47,581 nt of DNA from Euryarchaeota archaeon UBA229 (GTDB lineage Archaea; Thermoplasmatota; Poseidoniia; Poseidoniales; Poseidoniaceae): assembly GCA_002505355.1 (NCBI GenBank), contig DAUW01000076.1, positions 970 through 48,550 of the forward strand. The letters run 5' to 3'. Under the pieces are notes generated by a model. It was not told where the DNA came from. It saw only the letters and a list, made by a program, of their open reading frames with translations, and searched no databases. The translations under genes were made by a program, and so were the position numbers. Within the stretch, counting starts at the first letter, position 1. Each line of letters opens with the position of its first letter. Below are positions 33,714 through 42,155 of the stretch, in pieces.

Positions 33714-35048
33714 ATGGCGGAGTTGCTGGAAGCAGAGTTGGTGGAAGAAAGTTCCTCCGGCAGGCTACTCGCCGGATTGCTAATCGCTTCGCTGCTGATA
33801 AGTGCAATTTTCTTAGCCTTCGCATATTCTCCAGCAGATAAGCAACCATCAAATTCGGCGGCAGTTGAGTCTTCAGACGACTGGCGTGCATTTTCTGTTG
33901 TCGCACCAATCGATACAGGCATCAACGTGTATCATGATCATTTCAGGACAAATGAGACTTATCCACAGTGGCTGTTAGACGATCTAGGTGTAAACAAAGT
34001 CTGTGAGCTTACATTCAACGGGACTTGGGAGGAAAGATACGAGTCTGACAGATTAGATTGCTGGGATAATCTCACAACTTCAGACATTGTCTACTTCCCG
34101 GGTACCAAGATAATCGGGACCTCACCAGATGGTAGCGGAGGTGTGTTAATTCTTGATGACCCATCAGATGGTCATGGAACTGCCGTAACGGGCTCGGTGA
34201 TTGACGCCAATCCAGACGCAGTAATTTTCTTTGTCGAGGGTTTCTCAGATAGTGCAGTCCTCGCCGCAGCAAACCAACCATTGGTTGATGTCATCTCGAC
34301 CTCATTTGGTGCCATTGGCTCGATACCCGTGCCAGGAATAGAAGATGCCACCAGGGTTGCAGTAGTGGATCATAACAAGTTGCATACTGGTGCTGCAGAC
34401 AATTCCCCGTCCCCGGCCATCCAAGATGCCACAGCAGGGCCGCCGTGGTCGATCGGTATCGCTGGATATGCAGAAGAAGGAGACGATCAAAAGGAAATAA
34501 TGTCAGGTTCTTATCCCGATATTTCGGCTGATTGGACGCAATACTTGCCTAATCATGATGACATTGATGGCTATCACGAAACCTCAGGCACATCGTTTGC
34601 CACCCCTAGGACGGCGGGTATTATCTCATACGTTCTGCAAAGTTTGCGACATGAGTTTAACGATACCAGTTCGGGAGCCTCTGACGAGCGCGGCGGTATG
34701 TTAGTGAACGGTACCAATTTCTCTGTGTCTAATTCAGAGGTTAGACAGGCGATAAATCTCTCAGCGTGGTACCCAGATTTTGGTTGGGATCCAACCTCCG
34801 GAACAATGCCCATTTCACCGGTAATGCCCTGTACCCAAACCGGCTGGGGTTTAGTCAACTTATCCAATATCGAACCTCTCATAGGTCACCTTAACCAAAC
34901 CTCTCCACTGGCTGATAGGCCGTCCGATGTTACTGCGTGTATGACAGTAAATCAAGAAATGCGGGAATCATATTGGGGGGCCTACCCAAGTTCCACTATT
35001 GCTCTGGAAATTGTGGACGCCGATGAGTACGCAACATGGCGAAATTGA
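33714..35048 (+). CDS. Membrane-anchored subtilisin-like (S8) serine protease
   Basis: A 444-residue protease with an N-terminal anchor helix (about 17-38) placing the domain outside the cytoplasm. Catalytic residues of the S8 triad are readable: Asp67 in APIDTGI, His154 in SDGHGTAVTG and Ser294 in SGTSFATP; Asn230 in AADNSP may be the oxyanion residue. The Asp-to-His spacing has an unusual insertion (about 85 residues). No separate propeptide is obvious between the anchor and the catalytic Asp, unlike most subtilases, so it might be a divergent activity. Followed 63 nt later by a second, more canonical subtilase. Confidence 0.85.
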   Translation: MAELLEAELVEESSSGRLLAGLLIASLLISAIFLAFAYSPADKQPSNSAAVESSDDWRAFSVVAPIDTGINVYHDHFRTNETYPQWLLDDLGVNKVCELTFNGTWEERYESDRLDCWDNLTTSDIVYFPGTKIIGTSPDGSGGVLILDDPSDGHGTAVTGSVIDANPDAVIFFVEGFSDSAVLAAANQPLVDVISTSFGAIGSIPVPGIEDATRVAVVDHNKLHTGAADNSPSPAIQDATAGPPWSIGIAGYAEEGDDQKEIMSGSYPDISADWTQYLPNHDDIDGYHETSGTSFATPRTAGIISYVLQSLRHEFNDTSSGASDERGGMLVNGTNFSVSNSEVRQAINLSAWYPDFGWDPTSGTMPISPVMPCTQTGWGLVNLSNIEPLIGHLNQTSPLADRPSDVTACMTVNQEMRESYWGAYPSSTIALEIVDADEYATWRN

Positions 35049-35100
35049 GTATTCATGGCTAATACTTACAGACCAATTATTGATTAATCAGTGATGATTG

Positions 35101-35106
35101 GGTGAT
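35101..35106 (+). promoter_or_regulatory. Ribosome binding site of the second subtilase
   Basis: GGTGAT lies five bases before the ATG at 35112 and is a perfect complement of the anti-Shine-Dalgarno sequence common to archaeal 16S rRNAs. It supports that start and shows the binding-site form used here; shorter GTGAT versions precede other starts (for example at 8477 and 39354). Confidence 0.7.
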
Positions 35107-35111
35107 ATCGT

Positions 35112-37025
35112 ATGACAAGAATGAGTGCCACGGTCTCGATATTGCTAATTTCCTTGATGCTTCTGCCTTCCATGGGGGCAGTTGTGCCTGTTGATGCTGA
35201 ACCAGCATCCCAAGAAGAACCAGGCTGGTGGGTCGATACTACCGTTGACCGTAACAAAAATGGTATTGGAGATATGATCGAGAAGCATATCGATAACCCA
35301 ATTTTATTGGAAGACGGAACCTTGCCTATAATCATTGATTTTGATCACACTCCAGACCAAGAAGATGTGGACATGTTAATCGAAAATGTTCACTATGAAC
35401 ACGAGTGGTTCTTACCGGGTATTGACGCTGTTGCAGGTAGATTACCAGTGAGTCTGCTCAGTGAAGCGACCAACCTACCAGGTGTTGTAATGCTCGAATT
35501 GGACGGTATTATGTCAATTCAGAATGGTGATGCTGTTGCACTGCATGGCGTAGATAGTGCATGGTCCGAAACTGGGTATGACGGTTCAGGCACCACAGTG
35601 GCAATTATTGACACTGGTATAGATGGTGCACACGCTAGCTTAGATGACCAAGACGATGACCCAGAGACCAATGACCCCAAAGTCATAGCATTTTATGATC
35701 CGGTGAACAACCCTAGTTTGACCAACGGAACTGAAATTTTCCCATATGACGACCAGGGCCATGGTTCCCATTGTGCCGGAACCACTGCAGGAACCGGTGC
35801 ACCTACCTTCGAAAACCCAGGGATGGCACCAAAAGCAAAACTAGTTGGTGTCAAGGTACTAGATTCTGGCGGCTCGGGCTCTTTTGCTGTAGTAATGGCT
35901 GGTATGCAGTGGACCATTGATAATCGCTACCAGTTCAATATTAGAGTTGCCTCAATGTCATTAGGAGCGTTTGGAATCATCGAATGGCAATCATCAGAAG
36001 AAGACAGTGTCAATCGTATGGCTAATGAGATGGTTTACAATGACATAACACTCTTTATCGCTGCCGGTAACTCTGCAGGAAGGGGAACCATCGGTACTCC
36101 CGGTAGTGCTGAAGATGCCATCACAGTGGGGGCTTTAGACAAAGACTCCTCGATTGCATCATACTCCAGTCAGGGACCAACAGAAGAAAATCGGGTCAAA
36201 CCAAATGTTGCTTATGTTGGCTCTGACGTAATGTCAGTAGCTCACAACACCGGAGATGGCTACACTGCCTTCTCTGGAACATCGATGGCGACACCGGGGG
36301 CGGCTGGTGTTGCAGCTCTTATGCTACAAGCAAATCCTGGGTTAAGCCCGTTTGAAGTAAGGAATTTCATGCAGGAAACCGCTGAATACCGGGCTTGTAC
36401 ATACATGGGTGATCCAGCAGGTGTTGATGGTTGTGACGATAATGATGCTCAGAATATTGTTACTAAGAATCGACAAAACAATGTTTACGGACACGGCGAA
36501 GTGAGAGCTCTTGAGTCGGTCCTTGCAGCTGCAGAGAAATATTACGTGTTCGATACATCGATGGAAATAACCATCGATAGTGATCCAACCCATGACAACA
36601 CACACACACATCTATCTCCAAAAGAGTCAATTAGTTTCTCGACCAGTGGTGGCATCGAAACAATTCAGTGGCGTAGCAATCACATTGTTGATGATTGGAC
36701 AAATCTTCAATCCTATCAAAGCGGCGACGCTGGTGGCGAAATAACGGCAATTGACATCATTCAACAATTTTCTTACTTGCCAGGTATCGATCTCGAGGGT
36801 AATCACACCATATCAATCAGAGGGTTACAATCAAACCAAAGCGGCGGTCATTCGTCATCACCACTGGTGACAATTGACATAATGCTGATGGACACTGATT
36901 CGGCTTATCAAAACGAGTCCGCTAACACTCCTGGTTTCACTTTGCTGACCGTCTCACTGGCGTCCGCAATCGCCTTATTTGTCAATCGAAAGCAAAAAAA
37001 TTCAACCGTAACCGATGAAGAGTGA
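35112..37025 (+). CDS. Secreted subtilisin-like (S8) serine protease with C-terminal anchor
   Basis: A 637-residue exported protease: signal peptide (about 1-30), an I9-like prodomain (about 65-140: LPIIIDFDHT...GVVMLELDG), and a subtilase domain with Asp167 (VAIIDTGIDG), His217 (DQGHGSHCAG), oxyanion Asn320 (AAGNSAG) and Ser391 (SGTSMATPGAAG). A beta-rich C-terminal domain (about 460-600) follows, then a hydrophobic helix (GFTLLTVSLASAIALFV) and a short charged tail (NRKQKNSTVTDEE). It probably digests peptides outside the cell and is held on the membrane by the tail. ATG start with a perfect GGTGAT. Confidence 0.95.
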   Translation: MTRMSATVSILLISLMLLPSMGAVVPVDAEPASQEEPGWWVDTTVDRNKNGIGDMIEKHIDNPILLEDGTLPIIIDFDHTPDQEDVDMLIENVHYEHEWFLPGIDAVAGRLPVSLLSEATNLPGVVMLELDGIMSIQNGDAVALHGVDSAWSETGYDGSGTTVAIIDTGIDGAHASLDDQDDDPETNDPKVIAFYDPVNNPSLTNGTEIFPYDDQGHGSHCAGTTAGTGAPTFENPGMAPKAKLVGVKVLDSGGSGSFAVVMAGMQWTIDNRYQFNIRVASMSLGAFGIIEWQSSEEDSVNRMANEMVYNDITLFIAAGNSAGRGTIGTPGSAEDAITVGALDKDSSIASYSSQGPTEENRVKPNVAYVGSDVMSVAHNTGDGYTAFSGTSMATPGAAGVAALMLQANPGLSPFEVRNFMQETAEYRACTYMGDPAGVDGCDDNDAQNIVTKNRQNNVYGHGEVRALESVLAAAEKYYVFDTSMEITIDSDPTHDNTHTHLSPKESISFSTSGGIETIQWRSNHIVDDWTNLQSYQSGDAGGEITAIDIIQQFSYLPGIDLEGNHTISIRGLQSNQSGGHSSSPLVTIDIMLMDTDSAYQNESANTPGFTLLTVSLASAIALFVNRKQKNSTVTDEE

Positions 37026-37094
37026 ATAAAAAATCACAGTATTTCAGTATGAAATAGCGGTGATGTAAAGAGTAGTACTCATTGGCAATACCAT

Positions 37095-38684
37095 ATGTCA
37101 TGGCTAAAGGATCCTGAAGGTGACAGCCATCAAAGGATTAGCCTAACCTATCGTTTTCTCCGTAAATTTAACCGTACTGTAATGTCGGTGTGGTTCCGGG
37201 AGTTAGACATTGTAGACAACCATAATTTGCCGAACGAGGGCGGTATAATATTCGTTTCTTGGCATCCTAGTGGATTAATTGATCCAATGTTATTGCACGC
37301 CTCACTGCCTGGAAGGTTATCGATTCTTGCAAAGCATACACTATTCGATATGCCAGTAATTGGGCGGATGATAAAATCAGGCGGAGGCCTGCCCATATAT
37401 CGAGTCAAAGACAGCGACGATATTGATGCTTCTAAGCAGAAAAACGCATCAATGCTACAAAACGCTGGGCTGGAGGTGGCTAATGGTGGTAGACTTCTAT
37501 TATTTCCAGAAGGCAGAACTCACGCCGATTCAGATGTCGGCAAAGTCAAGACTGGTGCAGCAAGGATTATGCTCAATGCTTTACGTGAAGCCCAGCGGAA
37601 AGGCCTTCCAGTACCAACACTAATTCCAGTAGGTTTGCATTATTCAAATTCAAATAAATTTAGGGAACGAGGTGCGGTGATATTAGAACGGGCAATGGAT
37701 TTACCGGAAATCCCGGTCAGAATAGGCGAGGACAATGAGGATTCAAATGCTGACCAAAGTTGGGTGTTAGAGGTTACTAAATCTATAGAAGCAGAACTAA
37801 AGCGGGCTAGTTTATCGAAAACCACTTGGCAAGAAAGACGATTGATTTGGTTAGCCCGCAGTGTTGCATATGCTGAGAGAGCGGTACGAAGCGGTGAAAG
37901 AATTCAGCGACCGAGCTACGCAGAATCAGTGCTCGGGGCCAGAAGGCTTCGAGCGGGATGGGAATATTATAATGCCAAAGATCCAGAAAAAATTGCTTCA
38001 TTAGTTAACAAATCAAAAAGCCACTTTGCCGAGTTGGAATCGATTGAAGCCACTCCCTATGATGTTGCTGCAAAGCCAGAAAAGCCAGCTTTTCTTGGTT
38101 ATGCAACAGCATTTATCGCATGGATATGGGTTGCTGCATGGATGCTTGGTTTAGTGACTTGGAGCGCTATTTTAGGTAATGTTCCACCTTATCAGGCAAA
38201 TTATTTTACCATGTGGCAGTTGAAAAAGCGCGGTGTTGAACAATCGATACTCGGAACACTGAAAATTGGAACTGGTGTCATTATGTTCCCTATTTGGTGG
38301 ATTTTTGTTTCCCTTGCTGTGACGGTTATGTTTCTGGCAACTGAGAGTCCAGTTTACATATTACTGAACAAACACTGGCTGTTAGCATATTTCACAAAAA
38401 TCAATCCGTTAATAATGTTCTTTGTTCTATTAATTTGGTGGCCAACATCAGGGCGACTGCACATGAAACTTTATGCGCGTCTAGTTCGGAATTGGCGCGA
38501 GTTAAAGCGATGGAAAAATTGGCGAAAGGACGAACAATATTGGGAAAAACTGCAATCAAGACAACGCGAAATTGGCGGGATGTTGATTGAATTAGGCGAC
38601 AGTCTAATCCTTCCTGGGGACGATGAATGGCAGGAACCAAAAACGGGTCGCGATGATTTTAATTATGTAAGTTTGAGGAATTGA
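37095..38684 (+). CDS. PlsC-fold glycerol-phosphate acyltransferase-like membrane protein
   Basis: A 529-residue protein. The acyltransferase motifs are HPSGLID (57-63; HX5D, the spacing of the yeast GPT2/SCT1-type family rather than HX4D of PlsC) followed by DPM, GGGLPIYR (97-103) and FPEGRTH (137-143). Residues 150-300 are a helical linker, and the last third has four hydrophobic helices (about 335-360, 385-430 and 440-470). It would transfer an acyl group from acyl-CoA or acyl-ACP to glycerol-3-phosphate or its monoacyl derivative, at the membrane. With gpsA in the same window this supports ester phospholipid synthesis. ATG at 37095. Confidence 0.83.
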   Translation: MSWLKDPEGDSHQRISLTYRFLRKFNRTVMSVWFRELDIVDNHNLPNEGGIIFVSWHPSGLIDPMLLHASLPGRLSILAKHTLFDMPVIGRMIKSGGGLPIYRVKDSDDIDASKQKNASMLQNAGLEVANGGRLLLFPEGRTHADSDVGKVKTGAARIMLNALREAQRKGLPVPTLIPVGLHYSNSNKFRERGAVILERAMDLPEIPVRIGEDNEDSNADQSWVLEVTKSIEAELKRASLSKTTWQERRLIWLARSVAYAERAVRSGERIQRPSYAESVLGARRLRAGWEYYNAKDPEKIASLVNKSKSHFAELESIEATPYDVAAKPEKPAFLGYATAFIAWIWVAAWMLGLVTWSAILGNVPPYQANYFTMWQLKKRGVEQSILGTLKIGTGVIMFPIWWIFVSLAVTVMFLATESPVYILLNKHWLLAYFTKINPLIMFFVLLIWWPTSGRLHMKLYARLVRNWRELKRWKNWRKDEQYWEKLQSRQREIGGMLIELGDSLILPGDDEWQEPKTGRDDFNYVSLRN

Positions 38685-38745
38685 AATTAGCCATTTCATC
38701 CCTATATTGATATGCATCCTTTGTTAGGGTAATGCGGGTGAGATA

Positions 38746-39348
38746 GTGGTTGGTTCCGAGTATGTTAAGATGACCCCCTCTGCCCCCAAAACGATATGGA
38801 GCGCAACGGTAAACAAAAAATCGTTCGAATTACTGATTAATTCCAATGCGGTGCTTCTGGATGTCCTCCGCGACCAGGTTGGAACCCTCGGAGTCAAACG
38901 AGGTTGCGACTTGGGCACTTGTGGATGCTGCACAGTCATGGTCGATGGAGAGCCAAGACTTTCTTGCTTATGCCTAGCGGGTCAGGTCTCAGACACGGCA
39001 ATAACCACTGTTGAAGGGCTTGCTAACGGGGCACACTTAGCACCAATCCAGGCTTGTTTTGCTAAGTATGGCGGGTCACAGTGTGGATTTTGCACCCCAG
39101 GTTTCCTTGTTGCATCACAAGCTTTACTTGATGACAATCCTTCACCTACCGACCAAGAAATCGCTGATGCTATTGAGGGCAATCTGTGCCGCTGTACAGG
39201 ATATCAGCAAATTATTGAATCAATTCAGGAAGCAGCTAAGATTCATCGTGGCGAAGTTGCACACCCGCAACCAGCCTCCGATCCTCACCCAGACCCACAT
39301 CCGGATGGTCCCGGGGAACCATCTATGCCGCCCGGTCATGCGAAGTGA
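38746..39348 (+). CDS. Molybdenum hydroxylase small subunit, two [2Fe-2S] clusters
   Basis: A 200-residue iron-sulfur subunit of a xanthine-dehydrogenase/4-hydroxybenzoyl-CoA-reductase-type enzyme. The plant-ferredoxin-like cluster uses Cys54, Cys59, Cys62 and Cys74, and the second uses Cys113, Cys116, Cys148 and Cys150 (CGFCTPG ... CRCTGY). After residue 167 comes a His/Pro/Asp-rich tail (HPQPASDPHPDPHPDGPG) not found in typical small subunits. The GTG start has GGGTGAG upstream. It passes electrons between Moco and FAD subunits. The next gene overlaps or starts within 10 nt. Confidence 0.93.
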   Translation: MVGSEYVKMTPSAPKTIWSATVNKKSFELLINSNAVLLDVLRDQVGTLGVKRGCDLGTCGCCTVMVDGEPRLSCLCLAGQVSDTAITTVEGLANGAHLAPIQACFAKYGGSQCGFCTPGFLVASQALLDDNPSPTDQEIADAIEGNLCRCTGYQQIIESIQEAAKIHRGEVAHPQPASDPHPDPHPDGPGEPSMPPGHAK

Positions 39349-39353
39349 TTACT

Positions 39354-42155
39354 ATGTCAGCAGGATATCGACAACAACCAGGTAATCGTTCGTCTAAGCG
39401 TACAGATGGCAAAAGAGTGGCTGGAAAACAGGTTTTCCCACCTCCTGGTTCCGGCGGTTCGAGGCCGGTCATGAAGGAAAGAGATTTAGATTTCATACCA
39501 GAGTCAGTCGGCGGCAAAGAGCCACAGCCTGCGGGATCTCACATACATGACAGAATAAGAACTGGTACTGTGGTCGGTAAGTCCCTGTCGTTAGTAGATT
39601 CAAATGCTAAGGTTACTGGACAAGCATGGTATGGCGATGATGTAAGGTTGCCGAACGAAACAATTGGTAAGATTTTACGTTCACCCCATCATTATGCCAA
39701 AATAAAATCAATTGACACCTCAAGAGTCGAAGCATTACCTGGTGTAATATCGGTGGCAACAGGTCAAGATGCTGCCAATAGTTTTGGCGTATTACCGGTC
39801 ACCAAAGATGAGCATGCAATGGCGGTCGAAAAAGTCAGACACATGGGTGACTTGGTCGCATGTGTGTGTGCGGAAACAGAAGCAATTGCTATTGAAGCAC
39901 TCTCCCTATTTGACATCGAATGGGAGGTTCTCGAGCCCGTATTTGATCGTAAAATGGGCTTAGAGGACGTAGACGAGCCGATTCACTGGCGAGGTAAATA
40001 CCACTTGTCGAGAACCAATGTCCAAAAGCGAGTTTTCCAAGAATTCGGCGATCGTTCACTTGTTGACAATCCACACGCAGCGTCCCACGGCAAATGGAGT
40101 ATGGAGGGGGTTCACCACGGCTTTACGGAGCCTCACGCAGTGGTGGCTCACTGGGATCCAAATGGTAGGTTACAACTGTACACTCCTCAGCAAGTTCCGC
40201 ACTACACTCACAGAGCATTGTCTACTGTTTTGGATGTGCCAATGCACCAAATTAACGTGATTAGAACCTTTGTTGGTGGGGGTTTTGGCGGAAAGTCGGA
40301 TCCGTTCCCGCACGAGATGTGTGCAGCTATATTGTCAAGAAAATCCGGCAGGCCAGTTAGAATAACCTTTGATCGTGAGGAGGTTTATTGGATAAATCGC
40401 GGACGTCACCCCAGTGATATCGAAGTGAAGATGACTGCTGATGATGTCGGCCGAATCTCTGGTTTTGATATTGATGCGCTCATTGACGGCGGTGGTTTTG
40501 CATCGTTCGGGCACGTCACATCTTACTACAATGGTGTTTTAGCGACTGCACCATATGAATTGGGTTCGTTTCATTACACTGGAGCAAGAGTATGGACCAA
40601 TAAACCAGCCTCGGGCGCAATGCGAGGTCATGGTGCTGTTAACACTAGATGTGCGGTTGAGGTAGGACTCGACGAAATGGCAGAACAGATGGCCGTTGAC
40701 CCGATAGATCTCAGATTAGCAAATCTCCTGCCTCCCCATAGCAGGACAATAACCGGATTTAGAATTACCTCAAACGGGATGCGTGAGGCTCTTGAAGAGG
40801 TAAGGGATGGGTCAAAGTGGGATGAAAAATTCCGACAACTTCCGTTAGGTAAAGGAATAGGCGTTGGGTGTGGATTTTTCATTTCTGGCTCGGGCTTGCC
40901 TATTCATTGGGACCCAAATCGTTTCCCTCACGCAACAGTTCACATTCAGGTAGATATGGATGGTGGAGTTACTGTTCACACTGGTGCAGCAGATATCGGA
41001 CAAGGTTCTACAACTGCGGTCGCGCAAGTAGTTGCCGAGGTATTGGCATTGCCGATTGAAATGATTCACGTTAGGAGTCATGAGAGTGATACGGCTCCGG
41101 TTGATTTAGGCTCATACTCCAGCAGAGTTACTTTCATGAACGCCAATGCAGCAATACGGGCCGCTTTGGAGATTAGAGAGCAAATTCTCAATGCTGCTTG
41201 GGACATACTCGGATATCATCCCAATACCTTGGTACTAAATGACAGAAGAATATACTACAAGCACGATCCATCAATTGGTGTATCATATCTGAAAGCGTTA
41301 CACAAAGCGCAAGAGGACAAGGGCTCATTAATTGCCAGTGGCGCATATCGATCACCGCCTATGGGAGGGGTCCACAAAGGGGCAGCTGCGGGCCTCGCAC
41401 CAGCGTACTCCTTCTCTGCCTACGTTGCTGAAGTCGATGTAGACGTTGAGTTAGGTTTGGTTAAATGTACCAATGTCTGGGCGGCACATGACTGTGGTAA
41501 AGCACTAAATCCATTGGCTGTCAAAGGCCAGATAATCGGTTCATGTCACATGGGATTGGGTCAAGTATTATCTGAGAAAATGGTTTATGGAAGAACGGGA
41601 CATCTGCAGAATGCCAACCTGTTAGAATACAAAATTCCGTCCGTCCATGAGATGCCACACGTTGTTCCAATTATCATAGAATCATGCGATCCAGAGGGGC
41701 CATTCGGCGCAAAAGAAGCCGGCGAAGGTCCGCTATTGCCAATATTACCAGCCGTTGTCAACGCAGTGTATGATGCCGTTGGAGTTAGATTTAGGGACTT
41801 GCCACTGACTCCTGATATAGTCTACAAAGGCATCGAACGTAAGCGAAAGTCGTTGAAACTAGATGATTGTCTAGAATTGCCTAATCCGAGATTAGAGCAC
41901 GGACCTATGCAAGAGGTTTTGGTTGCAAGAGCTAATGAACACAAAACACGCGACAAAGCCAGACAGCGAACCGAGGACACCTCTCACTACGTAAACGGCG
42001 TGCTGTTTGGTTTTGATCCGAACATACCTTTGGAAGACCAGGTTGATGGTTGGCGAATGGCTACTGAGCCAGACCCAGAACAACTTGCTGAATTGGGTCT
42101 TGCTGGTAAGGCTTGGCTTAAGAAAACGCAGCGTGAAATGGGGCGTGATGATTGA
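39354..42155 (+). CDS. Molybdenum hydroxylase large (Moco-binding) subunit
   Basis: A Moco subunit of about 933 residues, longer than the usual 750-800 because of an N-terminal extension of about 80 residues rich in Gly/Pro/Arg and a C-terminal one of about 100. Substrate/Moco motifs: GGGFGGK (about 307-313), GAMRGHG (421-427), GAADIGQGST and GAKEAGEG (785-792), with the catalytic-base Glu in the last. It lacks the AYxCSFR loop of form I CO dehydrogenase, so it is not a CO oxidiser of that type. ATG at 39354 with GTGAT upstream; a GTG at 39345 overlapping the small-subunit stop is an alternative. The substrate is unknown; an N-heterocycle, aldehyde or aromatic acyl-CoA are options. Confidence 0.92.
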   Translation: MSAGYRQQPGNRSSKRTDGKRVAGKQVFPPPGSGGSRPVMKERDLDFIPESVGGKEPQPAGSHIHDRIRTGTVVGKSLSLVDSNAKVTGQAWYGDDVRLPNETIGKILRSPHHYAKIKSIDTSRVEALPGVISVATGQDAANSFGVLPVTKDEHAMAVEKVRHMGDLVACVCAETEAIAIEALSLFDIEWEVLEPVFDRKMGLEDVDEPIHWRGKYHLSRTNVQKRVFQEFGDRSLVDNPHAASHGKWSMEGVHHGFTEPHAVVAHWDPNGRLQLYTPQQVPHYTHRALSTVLDVPMHQINVIRTFVGGGFGGKSDPFPHEMCAAILSRKSGRPVRITFDREEVYWINRGRHPSDIEVKMTADDVGRISGFDIDALIDGGGFASFGHVTSYYNGVLATAPYELGSFHYTGARVWTNKPASGAMRGHGAVNTRCAVEVGLDEMAEQMAVDPIDLRLANLLPPHSRTITGFRITSNGMREALEEVRDGSKWDEKFRQLPLGKGIGVGCGFFISGSGLPIHWDPNRFPHATVHIQVDMDGGVTVHTGAADIGQGSTTAVAQVVAEVLALPIEMIHVRSHESDTAPVDLGSYSSRVTFMNANAAIRAALEIREQILNAAWDILGYHPNTLVLNDRRIYYKHDPSIGVSYLKALHKAQEDKGSLIASGAYRSPPMGGVHKGAAAGLAPAYSFSAYVAEVDVDVELGLVKCTNVWAAHDCGKALNPLAVKGQIIGSCHMGLGQVLSEKMVYGRTGHLQNANLLEYKIPSVHEMPHVVPIIIESCDPEGPFGAKEAGEGPLLPILPAVVNAVYDAVGVRFRDLPLTPDIVYKGIERKRKSLKLDDCLELPNPRLEHGPMQEVLVARANEHKTRDKARQRTEDTSHYVNGVLFGFDPNIPLEDQVDGWRMATEPDPEQLAELGLAGKAWLKKTQREMGRDD

